This document shows, one piece after another, positions 16,691-34,171 of a stretch of 64,000 bases of DNA. Each line of letters begins with the position of its first letter. The first letter of the stretch is position 1. Both the position numbers and the translations under genes were made by a program. This DNA comes from Carallia brachiata. Taxonomy: Eukaryota; Streptophyta; Magnoliopsida; Malpighiales; Rhizophoraceae. The stretch lies in the NCBI GenBank assembly GCA_021464245.1, contig JADCRB010000068.1, positions 12,098,544 to 12,162,543 on the forward strand. The letters are read 5' to 3'. The notes beneath the pieces are model-generated. The model worked only from the letters and a program-made list of their open reading frames with translations. It was not told the origin of the DNA and made no database searches.

Positions 16691-17130
16691 TGTTGGGGAA
16701 TTTTCAAAATATAAAAGGTCGTGTGTCCACTAGTTAATTTGGTAGTTATGGAGATACATCCATTGATGAAGAGACACGTTAAAAGAGTCGTGTCTATAGG
16801 GCCCAAAAAACGCATCTCTTGACTAAATAACTACCGAATTAATCTCCTTATAAATATGTGATATGGTCAGTCACATAAATATAGAGAAGACAGAAAATCC
16901 ACACATTTTATAATAGCAATTCTGCAACACTATAAAAGTTATTCTCGAGGGCTTGATTTCAGTAGTGTAAACTGCAGTCAAGTGTTGCTTCGTTTTATCC
17001 TGTGAGGGAATTCGCTATAACCTGCTTGCACCGATATGAGGGCAAATTTTGCCTTAAAGAAAGTGGCATTGTTACACGACTTGAAATAATTCTTTCATTT
17101 CCAATCTCACCGTCTTTCATTGTTCCAATA
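16691..17130 (+). repeat. 3' LTR
   Basis: Starts TGTTGGGGAA directly after the polypurine tract GGCGGGGGA and ends GTTCCAATA, where the expected final CA has become TA. Contains TTATAAATATG, a plausible TATA region of the LTR promoter. Confidence 0.92.
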
Positions 17131-18590
17131 GTCGCATCTTGACAAAGCTACCAGATTGGTGGGTATGTAAAGTGCTTGCTTCTTTCAGAGTTCAATTTGG
17201 GTTCTGAAAACATCGATAGGTTGTGTTGGGCTTTCTCGGATAATGGCAACTATTCTGTTTTTTTTTTTTTTTTGGTATGAGAAATCACGTTGGACTGACT
17301 AATCCGATTCAAACACTGTTAAACTTTTTTGTAGGAACCACTTTCTTTTATATATAAAATTTGAATTCAAGGTCCTATGTAAAGAGAATTGAACTTTTTA
17401 CCACTCGAATCAATATTTGTTGGTATGATGGCAACTAGTCAGTGAGATCTGCTTTCCTCTAAATCACACCTACAGAAAAGGGCAACAGACTTGCTAACTC
17501 TTCGGCCACGGACAGCTATTGCTGGCTCTCTCCCAGGATTTGGGCCTAATCAAGCTTCAGTCTCCTCCTCAAGCTGTGAACGTCATTCTGCAGGAAGACA
17601 CGAGGGGCGTTGCGATACCGCGGACTGTGAGACATATAATAATAAATATAAAATTAGTATATAAAAATTTAAATGATTAAACTTTAAAAAAAATATTGAA
17701 TTTTAAAAATAAAAAAATAAATAAATTATTATATTAACTACATCTTCTATGTGGCATAGATTATACGTCTACATAATGGAGTCATTTTTGAGTTTATCAC
17801 TCCCTAATAACATAAAAAAATAAAATAAAAATAATAATATATTTTTATTGATAATTAAAATTAATTCCTAAGATTTATAATTGTCTCAAAAAGTTCAATA
17901 TACACATATTATCAGACCTGTCGAATAATAGTCAACTAGAACTTATGAAAATTAAACATTTTCGTATACAAGATGTAAAACATTTACTATCTATTCAAGA
18001 AATAAGAAAGCATTTCGCTATCAATTTACCAAAAAATAAATTTTACATCCATTGCATTTCTTTAGTATTCATTTTCATCTTATCTTAAAATACCAATTTT
18101 ACCCTTCAAATAATATTATATAATACTAAAAATATTAAAATTTTAAAATACATATAAAAAACTTATATAAATTTATTTAATAAATTTATAATCTTTGTAC
18201 AATTTTTTATTAAAACATTTAATAAAATTTTAGAGCATATAAAGATTTTTTGTTTTAGGTATTAAAAAAAATCACCAACTTTATATGAGATAACAAATTT
18301 TAATACTAACTTTAAAACGAAATAAATCTAATTCATTTTAATTATTTTATAATAAATTTAACACACTTATCAATTTTTTTCTATCGGAATCTTAGTATGC
18401 ATACATGATACGTGTAAAAAATTTGACCGAATGATACGCCATGTGTCATTTAATATATAATTAATAAAAATAAAGATAAACTAAATAAAAATATAAAAAA
18501 ATTGTCCCTCTCTCCTCTCCCACCGCCCTCTCCTCCCGATCTCGATCTGTCTCCTCTCCAGGTGCTTTTCCTTGGCCATCCATTCGCCTG
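17131..18590. other. Distal flank of U1, AT-rich, no gene
   Basis: The sequence continues the U1 flank interrupted by the LTR element and matches U2 at about 25082-26885. It includes the words AAAACATCGATAGGTTGTG and CTCCTCCTCAAGCTGTGAA in both units. From 17630 to 18500 it is extremely AT-rich. The U2 counterpart is split by an inserted TIR element at 25438. No coding region is recognised. Confidence 0.6.
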
Positions 18591-19679
18591 ACAAAGACCA
18601 GCCCCGGTAAAATCTATCTGCTACCAAATTTAAAACTTAGGATAAAATATGGGGTTTCAATTTCAGATTTTATTAATAATTAAATCTCTTTCTATGTTCT
18701 TAGAAAAAAAAAAAAAAAAACAAAACAAAAAAAAGCAAAGCAAAACAAAAGATTGGCCACATACCAGGAACTTTATTATTTTCCACTACATTCTACGAAA
18801 TAATTTTCCTTTAAATAATGTCGTGCACGAGAAGCAAGATTCTTGTTAGCCCCACTGCTTAGAAATTCGATAACTTGCAAGATTTTGTGAACTAGTTTTG
18901 ATAAGTACAAAATATTGTAACATTGCTAACATTTGTTTGAACCAAAAAAAAAAAAAAAACATTGCTAATATTTGCTCCGGTTATTGATAGACCTTATTTC
19001 CCTTTTTTTGGTTTAGATTAATTAATTTCGATTGAAATTCGAATTTGAGACTTTCTTACCTAAAGATGGCTCGAGTATTAGTGAGTTGTAAGCTATTGCT
19101 CATTAGTGATATACCTTATTTCAAAATAATTACAAATGGAAGATTTTATTTATAATTCAATTCAATGATTCTGGTGAAATTCAAGTTTAGAGGACTTAAA
19201 TAGGAAGAAACCGGGTAAGCTTGGTGAAATGAAAAGGGGAAGTCAAACGCCATTAGTATGTTAGCGAATGAGAGATCAAATGTTCGAATTTTCAATCTTT
19301 CATACTGTTCTCTCCTTCTTCAACTAGTTGATTTAAGTCTAAGAAAACACAAATTTTTTTTTAAAAAAAATGAAATGAAAAGGGGAACCATGGAAGAATG
19401 CAAAGAGAATTTAAGTTATCATCTTTTTGTAAGAAAATGAATTTTTAGTTTCTTGGCCCAACTTTTATTCAGATTGATTTATGGTTTTTCAATAACGATT
19501 TCAATCTCTAAACCAATGAAAATTACTTGCAAAAAAAATAAAAAATAGAAATAAACATCACCGTGATCGCTAACACAATCCTCCGGTGTGACTAATTATC
19601 ATACCAAATAATTAGTTTTGTATACTATTTTGTCTGCGGCCTAAACAAGAGGGTACACTCGGTTAGGAGCGCGTTAGCT

Positions 19680-20336
19680 ACAATTAGTTTAGGGATGCCT
19701 ATTGCATGGATACCACCAGAAAAACTTCCAATTGATGGATCAGAAGGGCCTATGCATGATGTTAGCAGTGAACTGGAACTAAGCCTCATTTTATCAAGAA
19801 GGTATCCCAAGGTGGCAGGAAATTTTCCCATATGCTGTTTCCACTGGAGGGATCTGTCAAAACCATGTTTTAATCTACTGGAAACAAGTTTTCTTCATAA
19901 CACGCGTAAGATTTCATACATCTAATCCTTCGTAGACCCGCACTGTGGGTTTTTTTTTCTAATTTAAATTAGGACGCCCCTTTTTCCCCATCACGTAAGT
20001 TGTGCAGCTGATATACTAGATCTACTTGATACATTTGATGACCAAAAAATCTCTTGCTGCCCATTTAAAACTATGCAATTTCATTGGTGTTTTCAATTTC
20101 ATGACCCCAGAGGCATCTTTAAGGGGCTCATTTCTCAGACAAAGGTCATTGCTGGAAACAAGAGCAAGATAGTAAGAGAAGTGCTCCCGCAGATGTGCAG
20201 CTGCCAAGTCCCAAAACTGAGTAAACTGCTTTATCTTCATGACAATGGTATTAGCAGACTTGATAGATCCTGAAAATTGAACATTCAGTGATGTCAAGGC
20301 ATGGGGTGACAGAAAATTGTTTGCGTACTTGTTCAA
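19680..20336 (-). pseudogene. Decayed S-domain exon relic in U2
   Basis: Minus-strand pieces read NEPLKDASGV (compare DKPLRDSSGV of the intact lectin domain), SIWENFLPPWDTFL (compare IIWESFQHPCNTLF), then DKMRLSSSSLLTS and SDPSIGSFS followed by HAIGIPK. Stops interrupt the frames. Compared with the U1 relic, the segment between the signal peptide and EPLKDASG has been deleted; the same deletion is seen in U3. No kinase part is attached. Confidence 0.75.
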
Positions 20337-21089
20337 AGCTGAGATCGCGGTTTCTCTTTAAATATTAAGATGCAATTCCCTTATGTACAGAAAGGGTCTG
20401 GTCTGCTTACTTTTGATGACTAAACTAATGTATTTAGTATGGTACTATTGCTTAAACTAGTGTAAGTAAATGAAATTAGTCCACTTTCCCATGACAATAG
20501 TTTATACAATGCTTCAAAATGAAAAGACGAAAAGTATGCTGGCTGATTAATTTTTAGTGTGAAAATGGAAATTGGACCATGTTTGTTTGAATATCTGAAG
20601 TGACTTCAACCAAGTTTCTGGAACACGAACTGAATGGTTTTGCATTCTCTGAGGACTTTTCAACTGAGAAGGCTTTTCATTGCCAGCACCCAGGTAGGCA
20701 TTACACCCATGCGTATTGGCTTTGCACTTGGCCATCAAGTCCTGGCCGAGCACTGCAATGCAAACCTCACCACCTGTGCTGGATGATTACAGCTGAGAAA
20801 CATTGTATAAGCTCTGATAACCATTTGTTTCATGCCCTAGGATACATAATGCCACAACAGCATGGTGCAGAAATGGTCATGAGGGAGAAGGAACCTACGG
20901 ACATATAACTCCACAACAGCATTCAATGCCATCGACATAAGACAAACTAATCATAACAGAAACTTCTCATATGAAAATTTCCTCAAGTGATCTAATGTTA
21001 CGATTAAGTTCCAAGCCAAGTATATGATTGCTGCACTAATGTTCCCGTTAAGTTTACCTGCTAAATATGTGATTACAGCACTGCAATAA

Positions 21090-24271
<3,182 letters not shown>

Positions 24272-24331
24272 GGCTTTGTTGATTGGTTGGTAGTCCTTGA
24301 AGAGAAAGAGGGGTTTTTGGGCCTGCAATTA

Positions 24332-24336
24332 TTGAC
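24332..24336 (+). promoter_or_regulatory. W-box core TTGAC upstream of copy 2
   Basis: TTGACTTTTTTC lies about 60 bp upstream of the shared start Met, in the same context as in copies 1 and 3. It is a candidate WRKY site, supported only by the motif. Confidence 0.3.
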
Positions 24337-24495
24337 TTTTTTCAAAAGACTTTTCTTTGGGAGATTGAAAGACAAGGCGAGGATTACGTATGAATTCAAA
24401 ACCTCTTAGCAGAAAATTACTGTATCCGGACATCTAAATTATTGTTTAATACTTTAAAAATGCGTCTATTTGTTTTTTCAAAGTAGAATGTCTAG

Positions 24496-24739
24496 GAGTA
24501 CTGTTATGTGGATAGGAAAATAAGATATAGAGCAGACTGAAATTTTTTTTTTATGCAATCAGGTGCTTTTTTTGTGCAACAAAACGCTGAATTTGTGCAA
24601 CGAAAAAATAGGTGAAAAATACTTTCAAATTTTGTTACACAAATTTGACATCTCGTTGCACAAAAAAACTAGTTAGTTGCACAAAAAAAGTTTCCTGTCT
24701 CTTCCGCGTCTCTCTCTTCCCGGCCACTTACTTTTTTCC
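24496..24739. mobile_element. 244-bp TIR element (MITE) in U2
   Basis: Present in U2 but absent at the matching place in U1 (about 13350), which reads straight through AATGTCTCATGTTC. It is flanked by identical 9-bp copies of AATGTCTAG (24487-24495 and 24740-24748). Its ends are weak inverted repeats (GAGTACTGTTATGTGG against GGAAAAAAGTAAGTGG), and inside are inverted GTGCAAC/GTTGCAC words next to poly-T/poly-A. A 9-bp duplication fits a Mutator-like non-autonomous element. Confidence 0.75.
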
Positions 24740-25437
24740 AATGTCTAGTGTTCAGATTTCGTACAAAGCAGTTAAGTACTATCCTTAGAGGCTTTCGCCT
24801 CCTTTTAGTGCGCTTCCAGGGGGTCGTCTCAGAGGCTCAGATTGGGCCTCTTCCAGTTCCAGTTCAGAGTTAGCCCGACTATTTAATGTTGGGAAAGAAT
24901 CAATCGGGATCAACTCATCCTCAATCCTCTGTCTGGATAAAAAAGAAGGAGAAAGGAAAGCTAAGAGGAAGAAAATGGTTGAAAGGAAAATTGGATTGCA
25001 ATCAATAGCCTTCCTCATGATGAGTGGGATTTGGAGGCAACGGTGGCTGATTTTAGGCTTCCTTGTGGTGAGTGGGATTTGGGGCCGTATCTTAACAAAG
25101 CTACCACATTGGTGGGTATGTAAAGAGTTGCTTCTTTTAGAGTTCATTTTGGGTTCTGAAAACATCGATAGGTTGTGTTGGGCTTTCTCGGATGATGGCA
25201 ACTATTCTGTTTTTTTTTTTTTAATTTGCGTGAAAAATTGCATTATACTGACTAATTCGATTCAAACACTGTCGAATATTTTATAAAGGCAATTCTCTTT
25301 TATATACAAAATTCGAATACAAAACTTTATTTAAAAAGAAGCGAAGTTTTTATTATTCGAATCAATATTTGTTAATACTCTGGCAACTATTCTCTGAGAT
25401 CTGCTTTCCTTCGAATCACACCAACGGAGAAGGGCAA

Positions 25438-25905
25438 TGAGATATGCATTTATTTAGTTTTAAATCTTTAGGTTTTTTTTATTTAAATTCTAAACTTTTT
25501 TGAGATTTCATTTCAATCATAAACCTTTTGATTTTGCTCCAAATCAGTCCTTCCGTTAGCTAAACCGTTAAAAATTACTGTTGACTAACGGAAATTTTTT
25601 TAAAACGATAAAATATATTATTTATAATTTTTTTTTATTATTAAATGCTTGTATTTTACTCTCAAATAGTAATATATAAGTTGAGATTTTGAGTTTTTTT
25701 ATTTTTTTTAAGATTACACAACGTATTTCTGTTACCTTTTTAAAAAAATTTCCGTTAGTCAACAGTAATTTTTAATGGTTTGACTAACGGAAGGACTGAT
25801 TTGGAGCAAAATTAAAAGGTTTAAGATTGAAATGAAATCTCAAAAAGGTTTAGAAGTTAAATGAAAAAAAATTTAAAAATTTAAGACTAAATAAATGTAT
25901 ATCCC
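25438..25905. mobile_element. 468-bp Mutator-like MITE with long inverted repeats
   Basis: Perfect 9-bp target duplications GAAGGGCAA at 25429-25437 and 25906-25914. The ends read TGAGATATGCATTTATTTAG and, inverted, GGGATATACATTTATTTAG. Inverted similarity runs inward for nearly 190 bp, including TTGCTCCAAATCAGTCCTTC and CTGTTGACTAACGG on both arms. The U1 counterpart (near 17475) is an empty site reading AGAAAAGGGCAACAGACTT. No transposase is encoded. A decayed relative lies at 54630-55103. Confidence 0.92.
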
Positions 25906-27683
25906 GAAGGGCAACAGACTTGCCAATTCTTTGGCTGCAGACGGCTATTGCTGGCTTTCTCTCAGGATTTGGGTCTGATCAAGCTTCAGTCTCCTCCTCA
26001 AGCTGTGAATGTCATTCTGCGGGAAGACACGAGGGGCGTTGCGCAACCGCATATATTAAAATTAAAAAATAAAAAAGTAGACAAATTATTAGATTAACTA
26101 CGTCTTAAATATAACACAAATTATGGAGTCATTCTTAAATTTATTACTCCCTGACAACATAAAAAAAATAATAATAATAACATATTTTTGTTGATAGATT
26201 AAATTAATTCCTAAGATCAATTGCCTAAAAAATTTCAATATACATATATTATGAGACCTGTTGAATAATGGTCAAGCAGAACTTATAAAAATTAAACATT
26301 TTCCTATGGAAGATGTAAAACATTTATTATCTATTCTAGAGATAAGAAAGCATTTCGCAATTAATTTACCAAAAAATAAATTTTAAGCCCATTGCACTTC
26401 TGTTTAGCATTCATTATCATCTTATCTTAAAATACCAATTTTACCCTTAAAAAATATTATATATAATACTAAAAATATTAAATTTATAAAATACATATAA
26501 AATACTTATATAAATTTATTTAATAAATTTATAATATTTGTACAATTTTTTATTAAAACATTTAATAAAATTTTAGAGGATATAAAGATTTTTTGTTTTA
26601 GGTATATTTTTAATTTTTAAAATAGAGTTAATACACAAAAATAAATTATCGACTTTATATAAAATAATAAATCTTACTACTAAAATTTTTTAAAAAAATT
26701 AATATACTTTAATTATTTTATAATAAATTTAACACTCGACAAATTTCATCTTAACGATATCTTAGTATGCGTACATGGCAGGCGTAAAAAGTTTGACCAA
26801 ATGATGCGCCATGCGTCATTTAGTATATAATTAATAAAAATAAAAATAAACTAAATAAAAATATAAAAAACATACCCGATCTCGATCTGCCTAAGACCGG
26901 CCCAGATAAAATCAAGCAGCTACCAAATTTAAACCTTGAGATAGAATATGAGGTTTCAATCTTGGATCCTATTAATAATTAAATCTCTTTCTATGCTCTG
27001 AGCGAAAAAAAAAAGACAAAACAAAACAAAAGATTGGCCACATACCAGGAACTTTATTATTTTCCACTACATTGTATGAGAAAATTTTCCTTTAAATAAT
27101 GTCAGCACAAGAAGCAAAATTGTTATTAGCCCCACTGCTTAGAAATTCGATAACTTGCCAGATTTTGTGAGCTAGTTTTGATCTTGCCAGATTTTGTGAA
27201 CTAGTTTTGATAAGTACAAAATATTGTAACATTGCTAATATTTGTTTGAACCAAAAAAAAAAAAACATTGGTAATATTTGCTCCAGTTATTGTTTTGATA
27301 GACCTTATTTCCCTTTTTTTATTTTTTTATTAATTGATTCCAATTGAAATTCGAATTTAATAACTTCTTACCTAAATAGAACTTTAATATCAGTGAGCTG
27401 TGAGCTATTACTCATTAGTGATATACCTTATTTCAAAATAAGTGCAAAATGGAAGATTTATAATTCAATTCAATGATGCTGGTGAAATTCAAGTTTGAAA
27501 GACCTAAATAAGAAAAAAAGGGGTCAAGCTTGGTGAAATGAAAAAGGGAACCATGGAAGAATGCCAAGTAAGGAATTTCGCGGTCCCAACCCAAAGAGAA
27601 TTTAAGTTATCATCTTTTAGTAAGAAAATGAATTTTTAGTTTCTTGGCTCTAACTTTTATTCAGATTGATTTATGGTTTTTCA

Positions 27684-27888
27684 TATAATCATTTTAAAGA
27701 TTTTGCTAGTAATAAATACTTTTATTTTTTTTTTACAATTATTATTTATGTGACAGATATTAATTGATTGTCAAAAAGTTGGATGTCAAAAATATTACAA
27801 AAATATCATTAAAAAGTATTAATATGTTATTTTTTGATTGATACCTGTAAAAGATAAGATAAAAAGTGACTATTTATAACAAAACTCA
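27684..27888. other. U3-specific AT-rich insertion of about 200 bp
   Basis: U2 reads TTTTTCAATAACGATTTCAATC at the matching place, while U3 has about 200 extra bases between TTTTTCA and GATTTCAATC. The two ends are loosely inverted (TTTTGCTAGTAATAAATAC against TTTTGTTATAAATAGTCAC), suggesting a small TIR element, but I could not define a clean target duplication. Confidence 0.45.
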
Positions 27889-28079
27889 TGATTTCAATCT
27901 CTAAAGCAATGAAAATTACTTGCAAAAAAAAAATTAAAAAATAAACATCACCGTGATCGCTAACACAATCCTCCGGTGTGACTAATTATCATACCAAATA
28001 ACTAGTTTTGTATCCTATTTTGTCTGGCCTAAACAACAAGAGGCTACGCTCGGTTAGGAGCGCGTTAGCTACAATTAGT

Positions 28080-28620
28080 TTAGGGATACCTATTGCATAG
28101 ATACCACCAGAAAAACTTCCAATTGATGGATCAGAACTCAGAAGGGCCTATGCATGATGTTAGCAGTGAACTGGAACTAAGCCTCATTTTCTCCAGAAGT
28201 TATCCCAAGGTGGCAGGAAATTTTCCCATATGCTGTTTCCACTGGAGGGATCTTTCAAAACCATGTTTCAATCAACTGGAAACAAGTTTTCTTCATAACA
28301 CAGGTAAGATTCTGTACATCTAATTCTTCGTAGACCCGCACTGTGGGTTTTTTTTTTCTAATTTAAATTAGGACGCCCTTTTTCCCCATCGTATAAGTTG
28401 TGCAGCTGATATACTTGATCTACTTGATACATTTGATGATCAAAAAATCTCTAGCTGCCCATTTAAAACCATGCTATGTCATTGATGTTTTCAATTCACG
28501 ACCCCAAAGGCATCTTTAGGGGGCTCCTTTCTCGGACAAAGGTCATTGCCGGAAACAAAAGCAAGATAGTAAGAGAAATGCTGCTGCAGATGTGCAGCTG
28601 CCAAGTCCCAAAAGTAAGTA
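28080..28620 (-). pseudogene. Decayed S-domain exon relic in U3
   Basis: Nearly the same as the U2 relic: minus-strand words corresponding to SDPSIGSFS-type, WENFL-type and NEPLKDAS-type pieces with stops and frameshifts. It is shorter than in U2 because the stretch after the AAAGTAAGTAAACTGCTTT word jumps directly to downstream DNA. No kinase exons are attached. Confidence 0.65.
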
Positions 28621-29391
28621 AACTGCTTTTGTTGACTAAACTAATGTATTTAGAATGGTACTATGGCTTAAACTAGTGCAAGTAATTGAAATTAGTCCAC
28701 ATTCCCATGACAATAGTTTATACAATGCTTCAGAATGAAAAGACGAAAAGTATGTTCGCTGATTAATTTATAGTGTGAAAATGTAAATTGGACCGTGTTT
28801 GTTTGAATATCTAGAGTGACTTCAACCAAGTTTCTGGAACACGAACTGAACGGTTTGGCAATCTCTGAGGACTTTTCAACTGAGGAGGCTTTTCATTGCC
28901 AGCAACCAGGTAGGCATTACGCCCATGCGTATTGGATTTGCACTTGGCCATCCAATCCTGGCCGAGCACTGCAATGCAAACCTCACCACCTGTGCTGGAT
29001 GATTACAGCTGAGAAACATCATATAAGCTCTGATAACCATTTGTTTCATGCCTTAGGATCCATACTGCCACAACAGCATGGCGCAGAAATGGTCATGAGG
29101 GAGAAGGAACCTAAGGACATATAACTCCACAACAGCATTCAATGCCATTGACGTAAGACAAACTAATCATAACAGAAATCATAACAGAAACTTCTCATAC
29201 GAAAATTTCCTCAAGTGATCTAATGTTATGGTTAAGTTACAAGCTAAGTATATGATTGCTGCACTCATGTTCCCATTAAGTTTGCCTGCTAAATATGTGA
29301 TTACAGCACTGCAACAGATAAAGGGAGACTCGAATATGCACTAACTATCAATCTGTGATTTCTGTAATGGTCAAATTATTAGTAGCATTTC

Positions 29392-32531
<3,140 letters not shown>

Positions 32532-32578
32532 TGATGGTTAATCCTTCACGACTGAGGAGTTATAGGGGGCAACTATTC

Positions 32579-32583
32579 TTGAC
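32579..32583 (+). promoter_or_regulatory. W-box core TTGAC upstream of copy 3
   Basis: TTGACTTTTCTCC lies about 60 bp upstream of the conserved Met at 32519, as in the other two copies. Motif evidence only. Confidence 0.28.
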
Positions 32584-32849
32584 TTTTCTCCACCGACTTT
32601 TGTTTGTATGACAAAGAATGCATCCTTATTATGATTGTTGGGCTGACAATTTTCAAAGCTCACTGCCATGTTCATACAAAGCAGTCAAAGTGTACAAATT
32701 TTCGCCTCTTTAGCGCTTCTAGGAAGTCGCCTCAGAGGCTCAGAGTGGACCAGTTGGCCGATTCCGACTCCGGGTTGGTCCGGTGGTTTGATGTTGGGAA
32801 AAATTGAACCGGACCGGCCCGTCCTTAATATTCTCCTTTGCTATTATTT

Positions 32850-33389
32850 TTATTTTTTATTAATTAACATTTTTTATCTTTTTTTTTGACAAAAAAAAAT
32901 CTATTGTGTGTATAACAGTTATTAAAATTGTGAGACGAGTCCAGAATACTCCCCATTTATTTGAATCTCATTCAACTATCCCTAATGGGTAGACCCACCA
33001 TCTGAGAACTTTTAGGCCCAATGGCCTTGATTACGTCCAGCCACAATATTAATGAGTTTTGAACCGATAATTGCACTCCTACTAAATTTTAAGTAATTGG
33101 GACAGACAAATTTTTCAGCACAGGAACTCAAATCTGGGTATGGTGAGAGAAGACACGCCCAGTAACCACTAAACTGTCATCTCAAGTGGTACATTCTCCA
33201 CTTTCCACGACCACTTTTAGACACATTAATTTATCACTTACTTATATATATATATATATATATATATATGGTATAAAATGTGCAATGAAGAATTTATAAA
33301 TACATGCGCATAAGCGGAGGGCTCCAATAAATAGTAATAATCGTGCGGTGGGCTTGTTATCATGCGCAGATTTGCTATTGTATTTTGAG
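32850..33389. other. Intergenic spacer after the kinase cluster
   Basis: AT-rich, with no gene recognised. It contains a TA dinucleotide run at 33243-33269. The kinase-unit similarity has ended and the poly-A-tailed element begins just after. Confidence 0.5.
33243..33269. repeat. (TA)n microsatellite
   Basis: About 13 uninterrupted TA units. Comparable shorter TA runs occur at 38371-38390 and 43022-43042. Confidence 0.9.
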
Positions 33390-34171
33390 AGCTTTCTCTA
33401 CCATTGTCGTCTCTTGGCCAATCATTTGGTCGGTCTAAGGGTTTGTGCTCCTCTATGAGCATTGTAACCCTTCGTGGGTTTGGTGGGTGGTTGTCTATGG
33501 GCTTTTGGTTCCATTTTCATTTGTACACTGGTGGTTTTGGGTCAGTTTCGTCAATTGCTATTTTCTTCTGCGGATGGCGCTTGGGTTGTTGCTTCAGTCT
33601 TCCAACACTCTCCCCCGCCTTCACGGGCAAGGGAGGGGTGGTTTTTTTAACCTGGGGGTCCCCTTGTACAGGTGTTTAGTTGCTCACTCCTAGCTGCTTC
33701 ATCGGTTGTTGGTCTCTGTTTTGCTTCGGTCTCCCTCACTTTAGCTCCCTCGGCTTCAACAGCTTTACTTCGGCTTTAGTACTTTGTGTGTGCGCTTTAG
33801 CTTGGTCAGCCTGCTCCTAGCTGTTTGCTAGGGCTTCATCGCTGATCGCCCGTGGGACTTGCCATCCTCCTCAGTTTGGGGCTTCACTACCAAGAGGCGT
33901 TGGTGGGGTGAAGTTCTGTCCAGCCTTGTTCCAATGTTCTTCTTCCAGGTGGATTTGGGTTGTACCCGAGTTTTTGGCCCGGGTTGGGGCTTTACTTGGG
34001 CCGCTTGGGTATTGTTAAAGTTTAGGCTTGGACTTGTCTGTGATATAGACTGTGTTTTATTGTATGATATGACAGGCTGCTATGCTTGTATTTATGAGAT
34101 GCATTGCTTTTTGAGTTGACTATTTATGTATTTAATGAATCATTTTTTCTTTTTGGTTAAAAAAAAAAAAG
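33390..34171 (+). mobile_element. Probable 5'-truncated LINE-type retroposon with poly-A tail
   Basis: This block is visibly richer in G and C than its surroundings and ends in TTTAATGAATCATTTTTTCT, TTTTGG, TT and then a run of 12 A (34159-34170), the look of a plant non-LTR retroposon 3' end. It has several frames open for 70-90 codons but no reverse transcriptase or endonuclease motif that I can see, so only a 3' end would be present. A weak flanking match (AGCGGAGGGCT at about 33312 and AGCCGAGGGCC at about 34171) might be a decayed target duplication. A processed pseudogene is the alternative. Confidence 0.5.

Larger units (their letters stand above)
13736..17130 (+). mobile_element. Non-autonomous LTR retrotransposon, no gag-pol
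   Basis: Two direct repeats of about 430-440 bp (13736-14165 and 16691-17130) begin TGTTGG and end CCAACA (CCAATA in the right copy), giving 6-bp terminal inverted repeats. Five-base flanks GTTGC (13731-13735) and GTCGC (17131-17135) form a target duplication with one mismatch. A purine tract GGCGGGGGA lies directly before the right LTR, which sets the orientation as plus. The 2.5-kb interior has no gag, protease, reverse transcriptase or integrase similarity and is dominated by tandem repeats. No iMet primer-binding site follows the left LTR. The sister unit U2 holds the uninterrupted target at about 25083, so insertion followed or accompanied the duplication. Confidence 0.93.
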
